A stretch of DNA of 50,293 nucleotides, taken from positions 1-50,293 of the forward strand of contig NZ_JRKS01000021.1 of NCBI RefSeq assembly GCF_000763805.1, given 5' to 3'. This document shows, piece by piece, positions 8,427 to 19,384 of the stretch; within the stretch, counting starts at the first letter, position 1; every line of letters begins with the position of its first letter. This DNA comes from Paracoccus sphaerophysae (lineage in GTDB: Bacteria > Pseudomonadota > Alphaproteobacteria > Rhodobacterales > Rhodobacteraceae). The position numbers were made by a program, and so were the translations under genes. A model generated the notes under the pieces. The model saw only the letters and a program-made list of their open reading frames with translations, ran no database searches and was not told the DNA's origin.

Positions 8427-10238
8427 TCAACCGCCCGGCGCGGCCGTCTTGCCCGCGCGCCCCGCCCGATCCCCGCCCGGGCGGGCTTGCCCCGGCCGCG
8501 TGACGCCGCCGGTCAGCGCCCGCAGCAGGCGCGGATCGCCCATCTTGCGCGGCTTCAGCCCGGCGTTGCGCAGCTGGCGCAGCAGCCCCGCCACGCCGCG
8601 CATGTCGCGCAGCGGCGGCAGGGGCGGCAGCGCGGGGCCGGCGTCGGGGCGCAGGGTCTGGCACAGCGCGGTCAGCGCCTCCTCGGGATCGCCGAGGACG
8701 TCGGTCAGCGCCCAGCGCCGCACCCGCGCCTTGACCCAGACCGAATCGAGGATGTCCAGGAACGCGATCTCGGCCCGCTGCAGCTTGGCGGCCATCCGGC
8801 GCACGTCGTCGAACGGCATGTCCGACTGCAGCAGCGGCGCGATCCACGCCCCGGTCAGCACGAAGATCTGCGCGTTCGGGTCGGTCGCCATGAACCAGTT
8901 GAGCTTCTGCAGGTCGCGCGGCGAATACAGGAACCCCGGCATCCCGTCCGAGGACCGGATCAGCGAGGCCAGGAACCCCTGCGTGTCCAGATCGCGCAGC
9001 GCCGGGTTGGCGGACAGCGCCCCCGGCCCGATCATCTCGCCCGAGGCGAACTCGATTTCCTCGCGGTGCAGCAGGTGGCCGTGGATCTCGCGCCGGGTGG
9101 CATGGGCCAGCCATTCGCGCAGCCCCTCGAAGGCGTCGCCAAAGCCATAGATGACGCTGTAGCGCTGCGCGGTCTTGCCGTTCTCGGCGTCCTTGCGCGG
9201 AAACCGGCTTTGCATGTACAGCCCCGGCCGCCCCAGACGGCGGCGCTGCGCGGCGCGTTCTAGCAGCGCCTCGAGCCGTTCGGCGTCGGGCTCTTCGGCG
9301 ACCTCGGCCGGGCTGGCGGACATCGGGAAGGCGTCGTACAGCGCCTTTGCGCCAGGCCAGATCTTGCGGGCGACGAAGATGTGGGAATTGGCCAGCAGCG
9401 CCAGGTGGTCGTCATAGAAGACGTAGGGCTTGCCCTGGTTGTCGAACTTGGCCAGCGTCAGCGACCGGCTTTCGATCCGCACCGAGTGGCGGCGCACGAG
9501 CGTCTGGAAATAGCTTTCATCGGGGATCCAGACCCGGCGGAAATAGCGGTCGAACTCGCGCCGCCGGGGGTCGTCCAGCACGGCGCGCAGGGTGCGGGCG
9601 GTCAGGCACCACCATTGCGACCCGATATGCGGCGCGACCCCCTGCGGCAGCCGCCGCTTGACGCCCAGCCGGCGCTGCAGCTGGACATAGCGGTCGAACA
9701 GCTTGCGGTTCTTGCGGAACGAGAACGGGAAATGCAGCGTGAAGCGTTCCTCGTTCAGCCCGCCGACGGTCCAGCCCACGTCGCTGACATTGACGCTTTC
9801 GATGAAATCCGCGTCGGGATAGCGGCTGAGAAAGGCCCGCAGCTCGGCCACCGGGCGCAGCGGCAGGCAGGACCCCGACACCAGCAGCACGTGGGTCAGA
9901 TGGGGATGCGCGGTCAGCAGCGCCCGCGCCGCATCCTGCGTCGCCGCGACCAGCGAGAAGGTGCCCCAGCTGCACGACCGGCTGGGCGCATAGACCGCGG
10001 CCGTGCCCTCGAGCGCGCGGTGCAGCTGGGCGACCTCGGGTTCCGGGGCCTTGCTGTCGACGTGCAGCGCCACGCAGGCCCCGCCATCGGCCCAGATCCG
10101 CGCCATCCGCGCCGCCAGCGGCAGGTTCTCGTGGCACAGCATCACCACGCCCAGCTGGACGGTCGCCGCCTCGGGCGCCGGCGCCGCGGGGTGCGGCGGC
10201 ACCAGGACCGGCATCGGCCGCGGGCGGATGCTGTTCAT
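8427..10238 (-). CDS. GT14-type beta-1,6-N-acetylglucosaminyltransferase with DUF5928-like C-terminus
   Basis: 603 residues. The N-terminal half has the core-2/I-branching enzyme pattern: VMLCHENLPLAARM near the start, HVDSKAPEP, LLVSGSCLPLRPVAEL, a segment GSQWWCLTARTLRAVL and WIPDESYFQTL, the last two typical of GT14. The C-terminal 270 residues match what I remember as the DUF5927/5928 partner domain found with these enzymes in Rhodobacterales. The ATG at 10238 was chosen because it overlaps the stop of the upstream GT2 gene (ATGA); a longer in-frame start exists at 10313. It probably adds branching amino-sugar residues to an exported polysaccharide. Confidence 0.85.
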   Translation of the reverse strand: MNSIRPRPMPVLVPPHPAAPAPEAATVQLGVVMLCHENLPLAARMARIWADGGACVALHVDSKAPEPEVAQLHRALEGTAAVYAPSRSCSWGTFSLVAATQDAARALLTAHPHLTHVLLVSGSCLPLRPVAELRAFLSRYPDADFIESVNVSDVGWTVGGLNEERFTLHFPFSFRKNRKLFDRYVQLQRRLGVKRRLPQGVAPHIGSQWWCLTARTLRAVLDDPRRREFDRYFRRVWIPDESYFQTLVRRHSVRIESRSLTLAKFDNQGKPYVFYDDHLALLANSHIFVARKIWPGAKALYDAFPMSASPAEVAEEPDAERLEALLERAAQRRRLGRPGLYMQSRFPRKDAENGKTAQRYSVIYGFGDAFEGLREWLAHATRREIHGHLLHREEIEFASGEMIGPGALSANPALRDLDTQGFLASLIRSSDGMPGFLYSPRDLQKLNWFMATDPNAQIFVLTGAWIAPLLQSDMPFDDVRRMAAKLQRAEIAFLDILDSVWVKARVRRWALTDVLGDPEEALTALCQTLRPDAGPALPPLPPLRDMRGVAGLLRQLRNAGLKPRKMGDPRLLRALTGGVTRPGQARPGGDRAGRAGKTAAPGG

Positions 10239-11260
10239 GCCCAGTTCCCCCGCGAGATCAGCCCGACCTCTTCCAGCTGCCGCCAGTCGCGATAGCGGCG
10301 CGATTGCGGGCACCAGAAATCCGCCGCGTCCTGCAGGCCCTGGTGATAGGCGCGGTATTCCTGGCTGTCGGCGTAATGCTGGCGGCGGTCCAGCTCTTCG
10401 GCCGACTTGGCGATGAAGGTGGACAGGAACTTGGCGTGCAGCAGCGCGCCCGAGGCCATTTCCCCGCCATCCTGGTCATAGACCAGGTTCAGCGACCGCG
10501 GCAGCAGCATGTGGGTCGAGCTGGCATAGGCAAAGCGCCGCTGCCAGCGGACCAGCGGGATCTTGTTCAGCGCCGGCGCCGACTGCGGCTGGTCGGCAAA
10601 GAAGCTGCGCGCGCGGGGGCCGCCCTGGATCCACAGGTTCAGGAACTTGCGGTTCTTGCGGATCGCATAGTTGGCGGGGTCGAACCAGGCTGCGATCTCG
10701 AACGGGTCCTGGCCCTCGCGATAGGGCTGATCGGTGATCGGACCCTTGGGATACATGTCCAGCAGCATGGCCGAAAACGACCGCTGCCCCGACGATTCCA
10801 GCCAGTCGGTCAGCGCCCGCAGCGGCCGGGTGTTCACATGCGGATAGACGAGGAACTCGTCCGGATCGACGGTCAGGCACCAGTGCCCCGCACCATAACG
10901 GCGCAGCAGGTGGTTCAGCCAGTCCATCCCGAAGCGCGACCCCTTGTAGCTTTCCCCGGTCGTCCACAGCGACACGTCCGGCTGGTCGGCGAGGAATTCG
11001 CGGCTGCCGTCGTTGCTGTCGTTGTCCACGATCAGGAAATGGTCGATGCCGATGCCGCGGTAGTAGTCGAGGAAATAGGGCAGCCGCACCCGTTCGTTGC
11101 GCAGCGTGACGAGGGCGAGGATCGCGTTCGGCGCGATCTGGGCGGTGCGGTTGCGCAGCGACGTCATCCGGCGCCCCCGCACCAGTGCCCGCGCAATATA
11201 GTACTGACGCCGGGCACGCAGGCGGATCAGAGTTCCGAGGCGCTTGATGAACCGTCGCAA
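10235..11260 (-). CDS. Glycosyltransferase family 2 protein (first of two paralogs)
   Basis: 341 residues from a TTG at 11260; an internal ATG at 11167 (residue 32) is a credible alternative because the domain starts near residue 47 (ILALVTLRNERVRLPYFLDY). DNDSNDGSREFL and TVDPDEFLVYP provide the acidic nucleotide-sugar and metal-binding pattern of GT2-like proteins (the PF13704 type). The N-terminus is rich in Arg, suggesting membrane-surface or RNA-like positive charge rather than a signal peptide. It overlaps the GT14 start by four bases. A very similar gene lies 108 bases upstream. Sugar donor unknown. Confidence 0.85.
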   Translation of the reverse strand: MRRFIKRLGTLIRLRARRQYYIARALVRGRRMTSLRNRTAQIAPNAILALVTLRNERVRLPYFLDYYRGIGIDHFLIVDNDSNDGSREFLADQPDVSLWTTGESYKGSRFGMDWLNHLLRRYGAGHWCLTVDPDEFLVYPHVNTRPLRALTDWLESSGQRSFSAMLLDMYPKGPITDQPYREGQDPFEIAAWFDPANYAIRKNRKFLNLWIQGGPRARSFFADQPQSAPALNKIPLVRWQRRFAYASSTHMLLPRSLNLVYDQDGGEMASGALLHAKFLSTFIAKSAEELDRRQHYADSQEYRAYHQGLQDAADFWCPQSRRYRDWRQLEEVGLISRGNWA

Positions 11261-11368
11261 ACGCAGGACCCGAAAACTGGAGACAACTCTTGAACCAACG
11301 CGGCTGTGCCGGTTGAGCGGACGTGAGTCAACTGCAACCAGAGCGAACCTGTCGATAAGGGCAAGTCG

Positions 11369-12445
11369 TTAACGCCGTTCCGTTCCCACGCCCGGCCCGG
11401 GCCAGCCGCCATCGGCCATGAGGCCGGCGGCGACCAGGCTTTCCCAGCCCCGAAGCCGCCGGGCGCCGGGCACCCACAGATCGGGATTCGCGGCGACCGC
11501 CTCGTAATAGGCATGAAACGCCCCGGGGTCGTGGAAATGCTGGCCGCGGGCCTGTTCCTGCCGGGATTTCGCCACCACGCCGGGCAGGAACTTGGTGTGC
11601 AGCAGCGCCCCGGACAGGCGCGGATCGCCGGGGCCGTCCCAGGCATCGTTCATCCGCGCGGGCAGCATCGAATGGGTCGAGTTCACATAGACGAACCCCC
11701 GCCGCCAGCGCACCAGCGGCAGCTTGTTCAGGGTCGGCGCCCGCTCTGGCCGGTCGGCGAAGAAGGCGCGGTCGCGCACCCCGCCCTGTACCCAGCGGTT
11801 GCGCATCGGGTGCTGGACGCGGCAGCGATAGCCCTCGGCGTCGAACCATTCCAGCCGGGCCAGCGCCGCGGCGTCGTCCGGGGGCGGATCCGGCAGCAGC
11901 GGCCCTTTCGGGAACAGCTCGACCATCAGCGCCCCCAGCGCGGTGACGCCGCGCCGGTCCAGTTCGGCGGTCAGGTCGCCGAGGCGGGCGCGGTCGTCAT
12001 GGGGAAAGACGAACAGCTCGTCGGCATCCAGCGTCAGGCACCAGCGCCCGGACCCGAAGCGGGTCAGCAGCCAGTTGGTCCAGTCCCGGCCAAAGCGCGA
12101 CCCGCGATAGCTTGCGGTGGTGGTCCACATCGACACGTCCGGCTGCGCGGCCAGATAGGCGGCGCTGCCGTCGTCGCTGGCATTGTCCACAATCAGGAAA
12201 TGCCCCGCCCCGATCCGCCGGTGATGGTCCAGCCACTGCGGCAGACGCTCGGCCTCGTTGCGGACCACCGCGACGACCAGCGGTCGCCGCGCGTCCGTCC
12301 GGTCCAGGCGGAACTGCACCCGGGCCAGGTCGCGGCGGCTGCGCACGGCGCGCCACAGGATGCGCTGGCGTTTCCACCTCAGCCGCAGACGGGTCGCCGG
12401 CGGAACACTCGGGCCGGGATGCAAGGGGGGGGTCGGGCCGGTCAC
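11369..12445 (-). CDS. Glycosyltransferase family 2 protein (second paralog)
   Basis: 358 residues from the GTG at 12445, one base after the galE stop; an ATG at 12487 would add 14 residues and overlap galE by 41 bases, so the start is open. VVAVVRNEAERLPQWLDHHR, DNASDDGSAAYL and TLDADELFVFP align motif by motif with the downstream paralog, including later blocks WVQGG(V/P)R..FFADRP and ALLHTKFL. This points to duplication followed by divergence. It is downstream of galU-galE, which supply UDP-glucose and UDP-galactose, so a hexosyl donor is a fair guess. Confidence 0.83.
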   Translation of the reverse strand: MTGPTPPLHPGPSVPPATRLRLRWKRQRILWRAVRSRRDLARVQFRLDRTDARRPLVVAVVRNEAERLPQWLDHHRRIGAGHFLIVDNASDDGSAAYLAAQPDVSMWTTTASYRGSRFGRDWTNWLLTRFGSGRWCLTLDADELFVFPHDDRARLGDLTAELDRRGVTALGALMVELFPKGPLLPDPPPDDAAALARLEWFDAEGYRCRVQHPMRNRWVQGGVRDRAFFADRPERAPTLNKLPLVRWRRGFVYVNSTHSMLPARMNDAWDGPGDPRLSGALLHTKFLPGVVAKSRQEQARGQHFHDPGAFHAYYEAVAANPDLWVPGARRLRGWESLVAAGLMADGGWPGPGVGTERR

Positions 12446-12446
12446 A

Positions 12447-13448
12447 TCAGCCGGAGTAATGGCCCGTCTGGTGCCACCGCCACGCATCCGCGATCATCAG
12501 CGGCAGGGTCGACCGATCCGGCCGCCAGCCCAGCACCCGCCCGGCCTTTTCGCTGCCCGACACCAGCTTTACGGCGTCGCCGGCGCGGCGCGGGCCGTCC
12601 TGCATCGGGACCGGGCGGTTGGTGACGTGGCGCGAATGGTTCACCACCTCGCGCACCGAAAACCCGTTGCCGGTGCCGAGGCAGAAGACCTCGGTCCCGC
12701 CCCGGGGCAGCGCCTCGCCCTTGCGCAGCCAGCCCAGCCCCAGCACATGCGCGTCGACCAGGTCCATCACATGCACATAGTCGCGGATGCAGGTGCCGTC
12801 CTGGGTCGGATAGTCTGTGCCGTGGATGGTCAGCGCCGGGCGCTTGCCGTCGATCGCGTCAAGGATCAGCGGGATGAGGTGGGTCTCGGGCTGGTGGAAC
12901 TCTCCGACCTCGCTGTCGGGATCGGCGCCCGCGACGTTGAAATAGCGGAAGATCACCGACCGCAGCCCGGACGCCGCGCCGAAGTCGCGCAGCATGTCCT
13001 CGATCGCGCGCTTGGACGCGCCATACGCGTTCAGCGGCAGCTGCGGGGTGGTCTCGTCCAGCACCACGCCGTCATGGTCGCCATAGGTCGCGCAGGTGGA
13101 CGAAAAGACGAAATCCCGCACGCCCGCCGCGACCGTTGCCTCGATCAGGTTCAGCGAGGCGCAGACATTGCCGCGCCAGTACTTGCCCGGCGCGGCCATC
13201 GCCTCGCCGACCTGGCTGAGGGCGGCGAAATGCATGACCGCGACCGGGTTGTGCCTGGCGAACACCTCGTCCAGCTGGGCGCGGTCCAGCAGGTCGCCTT
13301 CCTCGCAGCAGCCGAACTTGACCGCCTCGCGCCAGCCGGTGCAGAAATTATCGTAGGTGACGGGGATGAACCCCGCCCGGGCCAGCGCCTTGCAGGCATG
13401 CGACCCGATATAGCCGGCGCCGCCGGTGACCAGAACCTTGTCGGCCAT
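12447..13448 (-). CDS. galE: UDP-glucose 4-epimerase
   Basis: 333 residues. It interconverts UDP-glucose and UDP-galactose in the cytoplasm. The extended SDR signature is complete: NAD-binding GGAGYIGSH near residues 8-16, a catalytic Ser/Thr segment (FSSTCATYGDHD) and the YGASK Tyr-x3-Lys pair near residue 143, followed by RYFNVAGADPDSEVGE. It is four bases downstream of galU in the same direction, so both precursors for the glycosyltransferases behind it are made from one transcript. Confidence 0.96.
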   Translation of the reverse strand: MADKVLVTGGAGYIGSHACKALARAGFIPVTYDNFCTGWREAVKFGCCEEGDLLDRAQLDEVFARHNPVAVMHFAALSQVGEAMAAPGKYWRGNVCASLNLIEATVAAGVRDFVFSSTCATYGDHDGVVLDETTPQLPLNAYGASKRAIEDMLRDFGAASGLRSVIFRYFNVAGADPDSEVGEFHQPETHLIPLILDAIDGKRPALTIHGTDYPTQDGTCIRDYVHVMDLVDAHVLGLGWLRKGEALPRGGTEVFCLGTGNGFSVREVVNHSRHVTNRPVPMQDGPRRAGDAVKLVSGSEKAGRVLGWRPDRSTLPLMIADAWRWHQTGHYSG

Positions 13449-13452
13449 CGGC

Positions 13453-14343
13453 TTATTCCGCCGCCTTCCGCATCGCGATCACGTCGTGCAGGTATTCGGC
13501 GAACTCGTCCTTGAGATCGTCGCGCGCCAGGCCAAAGGCCACCGTCGCCTGCAGGAAGCCCGCCTTGGACCCGCAGTCATAGCGCTGCCCGCGGAAGCGC
13601 AGGCCAAAGACCGGACGGCCTTCCTCGATCTCGTCGGCGATGGCGTCGGTCAGCTGGATCTCGCCGCCCGCGCCCTGCTTGAGCTTGTTGAGGTTTTCCA
13701 TGACCGTCGGCGCGAGGATGTAGCGCCCGATCACCGCGAGGTTCGAGGGCGGGTTTTCCTTGGGCTTTTCGACCATCCCGCGGGCGCGGACGATGGCGCC
13801 CATGTCCTCGGCGATGTCCAGCACGCCATAGGACCGGGTCTTTTCCATCGGCACTTCCATCGTCGCCACCATGCTGCCGCCGGTTTCGTGATGGGCCTCG
13901 ATCATCTGCTGCAGGCAGGGCGGGTCGCCGGCGATCACGTCGTCGGTCAGCACCACGGCGAACGGCTCATCACCGATCAGGCGGCGGGCGCACCAGACCG
14001 CGTGGCCCAGCCCCATCGCCTTGTGCTGGCGGATATAGGCGATCGCGCCGGATTCCATGTTGGTGTGGCGCAGCAGTTCCAGCAGGTCGTCCTTGCCGGA
14101 CTTGCGCAGGGTGTTTTCCAGCTCGTGCGCGTGGTCGAAATAGTCTTCCAGCGCGCCCTTGCCGCGCGAGGTGACGAAGATGAATTCCTTGATCCCGGCC
14201 GCGCGAGCCTCGTCGATCGCGTACTGGATCAGCGGGCGGTCGACCAGCGTCATGATCTCTTTCGGGATCGACTTGGTGGCGGGAAGGAAACGGGTGCCCA
14301 GACCGGCCACGGGAAAGATCGCCTTGGTAACCTTGCGCTGCAT
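13453..14343 (-). CDS. galU: UTP-glucose-1-phosphate uridylyltransferase
   Basis: 296 residues. It makes UDP-glucose from glucose 1-phosphate and UTP. The nucleotidyltransferase signature AGLGTRFLPATKSIPKEI is near the N-terminus, and VLTDDVIAGDPPCL, GMVEKPKENPPSNLAV and the RYDCGSKAGFLQA end are typical of GalU. The ATG at 14343 is preferred over the adjoining TTG at 14346; GGAG lies upstream. UDP-glucose would serve both galE here and opgH at the left edge. Confidence 0.96.
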   Translation of the reverse strand: MQRKVTKAIFPVAGLGTRFLPATKSIPKEIMTLVDRPLIQYAIDEARAAGIKEFIFVTSRGKGALEDYFDHAHELENTLRKSGKDDLLELLRHTNMESGAIAYIRQHKAMGLGHAVWCARRLIGDEPFAVVLTDDVIAGDPPCLQQMIEAHHETGGSMVATMEVPMEKTRSYGVLDIAEDMGAIVRARGMVEKPKENPPSNLAVIGRYILAPTVMENLNKLKQGAGGEIQLTDAIADEIEEGRPVFGLRFRGQRYDCGSKAGFLQATVAFGLARDDLKDEFAEYLHDVIAMRKAAE

Positions 14344-14381
14344 CAAAGAACTCCACTCAAGGGCCGGGGGCGGCCGGTCCC

Positions 14382-14410
14382 ATTATCCACGTCAAACGTC
14401 CCGCCAGCAA
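14382..14410 (-). promoter_or_regulatory. Sigma-70-type promoter of the galU-galE-GT2 operon
   Basis: On the minus strand TTGCTG (14410-14405) and GATAAT (14387-14382) are separated by 17 bases, about 38 bases before the galU ATG. It sits just downstream of the kdsB terminator, which makes galU the first gene of a new transcript. Confidence 0.6.
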
Positions 14411-14471
14411 GTCGCGGGCCAAGTCCGCGCGGGAAACCGCTGCATCGCAGCAAAGTTCCGCGCCGCGCTGC

Positions 14472-14497
14472 AAAAAGCTGCCCGGCGGCGACCGGGC
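14472..14497 (-). terminator. Rho-independent terminator after kdsB
   Basis: On the minus strand GCCCGG and CCGGGC (14497-14480) form a six-base stem with a six-base loop, followed by AGC and five T (14476-14472). It is 22 bases beyond the kdsB stop and separates cysQ-kdsB from galU-galE. Confidence 0.65.
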
Positions 14498-14518
14498 CTG
14501 CAGCGGCCGGGCCGCGCG

Positions 14519-15319
14519 TCAGGCAAGGCCCATGCGCTGCATCATCTGTTCGATCCGCGCGACGTCGGCGGGGTTGTTCAGCTCCCAGAACTCGCGGTCG
14601 CGGGCCTCGACCTCGACGCACAGGACCGGGCGGCCGTGTTCCAGGAACCGCAGCTGTTCCAGCCCTTCCAGCCGTTCCAGCGTGCCTTCGGGCCAGGCCG
14701 CATAGGCGGTCAGCGCGGCGGGGCGATAGGCGTAGACGCCGACATGGTGAAACACCGGGCTGGGTGATTCGGGCGCCACCTCGTGCCCCACATAGGGGAT
14801 CACCTCTTTCGAGAAATACAGCGCTTGCCGATCGACGCCAAAGACCGCCGTCGTGCCGCCGACCCGGCCAGCGGCGCGGTCGGCGATCAGGTCGGCGCGC
14901 ATCGCGCCCGAGCAGTTCAGAACCGGCGTCGCCACCTCGGCCGCGGGCGCGGCGCGCAGACCGGCGATCAGGTCCTCGACGAACCAGGCGGGGGTCAGCG
15001 GCGCGTCGCCCTGCAGGTTGACGATCATCTCGGGGGGGACGGGCAGTTGCCCCAGTACCTCGGCGCAGCGCTCGGTGCCGTTGCGGCAGGCGGTCGAGGT
15101 CATCGCCACCTCGGCCCCGAAGCCCGCGGCGTGGTCGGCGATGCGGTCGTCGTCGGTGGCGACGATCACCCGGTCCACGCCGGACACCGCCATCGCGGCA
15201 TCCCAGCTGCGCCGGATCAGGCTGCGGGCCGCGCCGCCCGCCCCGCGCAGTTCGACCAGCGGCTTGCCGGGATAACGCGAGGACTGGAAGCGGGCCGGGA
15301 TGACGATGACCACCGACAT
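14519..15319 (-). CDS. kdsB: 3-deoxy-manno-octulosonate cytidylyltransferase
   Basis: 266 residues. It activates Kdo to CMP-Kdo for lipopolysaccharide core or capsule linker. The N-terminus VIVIPARFQSSRYPGKPLVE is the Kdo/acylneuraminate cytidylyltransferase signature; VATDDDRIADHA, NLQGDAPLTPAWF and VFHHVGVYAYRP follow in the expected order. I chose the ATG at 15319, directly before the signature and four bases after cysQ. Many kdsB genes belong to LPS synthesis, but capsule loci carry dedicated copies; only one copy is visible here. Confidence 0.94.
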   Translation of the reverse strand: MSVVIVIPARFQSSRYPGKPLVELRGAGGAARSLIRRSWDAAMAVSGVDRVIVATDDDRIADHAAGFGAEVAMTSTACRNGTERCAEVLGQLPVPPEMIVNLQGDAPLTPAWFVEDLIAGLRAAPAAEVATPVLNCSGAMRADLIADRAAGRVGGTTAVFGVDRQALYFSKEVIPYVGHEVAPESPSPVFHHVGVYAYRPAALTAYAAWPEGTLERLEGLEQLRFLEHGRPVLCVEVEARDREFWELNNPADVARIEQMMQRMGLA

Positions 15320-15323
15320 GGGC

Positions 15324-16124
15324 TCAGCCCTGCGGGTGCAGCAGCACCCCTGGCGCATAGGCGATGAAGAACGGGTTCTCGAACCCCGGCTTGCCATAGG
15401 TCAGCGCACTGTGGTCGTCGAAGCGCACCACCTCGCCCCCCGCCCCGCGCAGCACGGCGTCGCCGGCCGCGGTGTCCCATTCCATCGTCCGGCCGAGGCG
15501 CGGATACAGGTCCGCCTCTCCGGTCGCGACGAGGCAGAATTTCAGCGACGACCCGGCCGAGGTCATGTCCCGCACGCCGTACTGGGCGATATAGTCGTCG
15601 GTGGCCCGGTCGCGGTGGGATTTCGAGGCGACGACCATCAGCGCGCGATTGTCGGGCATGGCGTTGACCCCGATCGGATGGGTCGCGCCCGGCTGCGCCC
15701 CGAACGGCCCGGTTTCCTCGACCGAGCGGCCATCTGCGGTGGTATAGAACAGCCGCCCCTTGGCCGGCGCATAGACCACGCCGCGCACCGGCACGCCGTT
15801 TTCGACATAGGCGATGTTGACGGTGAAATCGCCGCGGCGCTGGACGAATTCCTTGGTCCCGTCCAGCGGATCGACGATCAGGAAGGTGGACAGCGTCTGC
15901 CCGTGGGTCGCGGCCTGTTCCTCGGTCACCAGCGCCACCTCGGGGAAGGCCGCGCGCAGCCCGGCCGAGATCAGCGCGTCGGCGGCCTCGTCGGCCTCGG
16001 TCACCGGCGAGGCGTCGGACTTGGACTTCACCTCGAAATCGGGGCCGTCATAGATTGCCATGATTCGCGCGCCCGCCTCGATCGCGAGGCGCCGCATTTC
16101 CGAGGTCAGTCGGTCGAATTGCAT
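15324..16124 (-). CDS. cysQ: 3'(2'),5'-bisphosphate nucleotidase CysQ
   Basis: 266 residues of the inositol-monophosphatase-like fold. [10 protein letters not shown] and [10 protein letters not shown] are the two metal-binding signatures, with [11 protein letters not shown] at the N-terminal metal site. CysQ removes the 3' phosphate from PAP, the product left after a sulfotransferase uses PAPS, and so prevents its accumulation. Presence in the same block as a sulfotransferase gene is suggestive, though cysQ also serves sulfate assimilation. GAGGG upstream of the ATG supports the start. It is followed directly by kdsB. Confidence 0.93.
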   Translation of the reverse strand: MQFDRLTSEMRRLAIEAGARIMAIYDGPDFEVKSKSDASPVTEADEAADALISAGLRAAFPEVALVTEEQAATHGQTLSTFLIVDPLDGTKEFVQRRGDFTVNIAYVENGVPVRGVVYAPAKGRLFYTTADGRSVEETGPFGAQPGATHPIGVNAMPDNRALMVVASKSHRDRATDDYIAQYGVRDMTSAGSSLKFCLVATGEADLYPRLGRTMEWDTAAGDAVLRGAGGEVVRFDDHSALTYGKPGFENPFFIAYAPGVLLHPQG

Positions 16125-16310
16125 GGATTTCCCTCTCGTGCGGCGAGCCCCTGCCAGAGTTGTGTCCGGCAGCGCGATTGAATCATCTCGTTCCCGGACT
16201 TATGATCCGCGCCGGGCCGATGAGCAAGCCGGGCCCCCGTTCGCCGCCTGTCGGGCCGCCGCGGCCCCTTGCCCCACTCCCGAGTCCCAGTCCCCCGAGG
16301 GCCGCCTGCC

Positions 16311-17132
16311 ATGTTCGTCCAGCGCCGCAACCGCAATCTCGTCCAGGCGGCGTTCACGACGCTGGCGCTGATCTATCACCAGACCGTCCACACCCTGCGC
16401 CAGACCCATGCCAATGCAGTGATCGGCATCCTCATCACCATGATGCAATCGGTGCTGATGGTGGCGGGTTTCCTGGCCATGTACTGGGTCATGGGCGTCA
16501 AGCGCTCGCCCATCCGCGGCGACTTCCTGCTGTTCATCATGTCCGGGATCTTCATGTTCATGGCCTTCAACGGCGCCATGGCCAAGGTCTCGGGCGCCGG
16601 CAAGTCGACCAACCAGATGATGAAGCACGGGCCGCTGAACACCGCCATCGCCATGTCGGGCGCGGCGCTGGCGGCGCTTTACACCAACGTGCTGTCGGCG
16701 CTGGTGCTGATCTCGATCTATCACATGCTGATCAACCCGATCGAGATCGAGAACTGGCGCGGCACGCTGGCGATGCTGGTGCTGGCGTGGTTTTCGGGAT
16801 CGGCGCTGGGGCTGGTGTTCCTGTCCATCCGCACCTGGTTCCCGGTGCCGGGGCAGATGATCAGCCAGGTCTTTGGCCGCGCCAACATGGTCGCCTCGGG
16901 CAAGATGTTCGCCGCCAACAACCTGCCCAACTTCATGCTGGCGATGTTCGACTGGAACCCGCTGTTCCACATCATCGACCAGACCCGCGGCTTCGTGTTC
17001 GTGAACTACACCCCGCACAATTCCAGCCTGAGCTATCCGATCTATGTCACGCTGGCGCTGCTGATGATCGGGCTGATGGCGGAGTTCGTGACCCGGAACT
17101 CGGCCTCGCTCAGCTGGGGCGCCGGGCGGTAA
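16311..17132 (+). CDS. ABC-2 type transporter permease, capsule/polysaccharide export type (KpsM-like)
   Basis: 273 residues from the ATG at 16311 (an upstream ATG at 16269 is in a Pro/Arg-rich stretch and less likely). About six membrane segments can be traced, and the protein has the ABC-2 permease build of KpsM/RfbA-type exporters. It is divergent from cysQ and lies at the edge of the glycan block, which fits export of the polysaccharide made there. No ATP-binding partner is visible in the window, so KpsT-like function must come from elsewhere. After the stop, CGGCGC/GCGCCG at 17141-17156 forms a GC hairpin without a T-run. Confidence 0.85.
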   Translation: MFVQRRNRNLVQAAFTTLALIYHQTVHTLRQTHANAVIGILITMMQSVLMVAGFLAMYWVMGVKRSPIRGDFLLFIMSGIFMFMAFNGAMAKVSGAGKSTNQMMKHGPLNTAIAMSGAALAALYTNVLSALVLISIYHMLINPIEIENWRGTLAMLVLAWFSGSALGLVFLSIRTWFPVPGQMISQVFGRANMVASGKMFAANNLPNFMLAMFDWNPLFHIIDQTRGFVFVNYTPHNSSLSYPIYVTLALLMIGLMAEFVTRNSASLSWGAGR

Positions 17133-17240
17133 CCGCACCGCGGCGCCTCCGCGCCGAGGGGCCGGGGACCGCCGCGGCGAGGGTTGCCGGCCGGCCCGTC
17201 GGACCCCGCCGCATCAACCGCGCTTCGCCCCGCTGTCGCG

Positions 17241-17268
17241 CTTGCACGCGAAAATCGCCGCCCTATAT
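17241..17268 (+). promoter_or_regulatory. Sigma-32 heat-shock promoter of dnaK
   Basis: CTTG at 17241-17244, 17 bases, then CCTATAT at 17262-17268. This fits the alphaproteobacterial RpoH consensus (CTTG, N16-18, CYTATNT) exactly. It lies about 100 bases before the dnaK ATG; the leader between carries no other obvious element. Confidence 0.75.
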
Positions 17269-17371
17269 ACCCTTGCGAAAGCCGGTTCGCCGGCATGTCA
17301 GCCAAGGGATCATGGCCCGGGGGCCGCAGCCGGACCCGTGCCGCACACATCGCCGCAAGAAAGGTAACAGA

Positions 17372-19282
<1,911 letters not shown>

Positions 19283-19299
19283 GCGCGGATGAGAACCGG

Positions 19300-19333
19300 A
19301 CCGGCCTGCGATCACCTCGCGGGCCGGTCTTTT
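19300..19333 (+). terminator. Terminator/attenuator between dnaK and dnaJ
   Basis: ACCGGCC (19300-19306) pairs with GGCCGGT (19322-19328), extended inward by GCG/CGC, then C and TTTT (19330-19333). It should lower dnaJ expression relative to dnaK by partial termination, as reported for dnaKJ operons in other bacteria. Confidence 0.7.
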
Positions 19334-19384
19334 CGTGAAGGGGTCCGCCCGCGCGGACCCCGCCCCGACGATCGACGGACCATG

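Noticed and set aside
17141..17156. Hairpin after the ABC permease as a terminator
   Set aside because: Six-base GC stem but no T-tract on either side; kept only as a remark.
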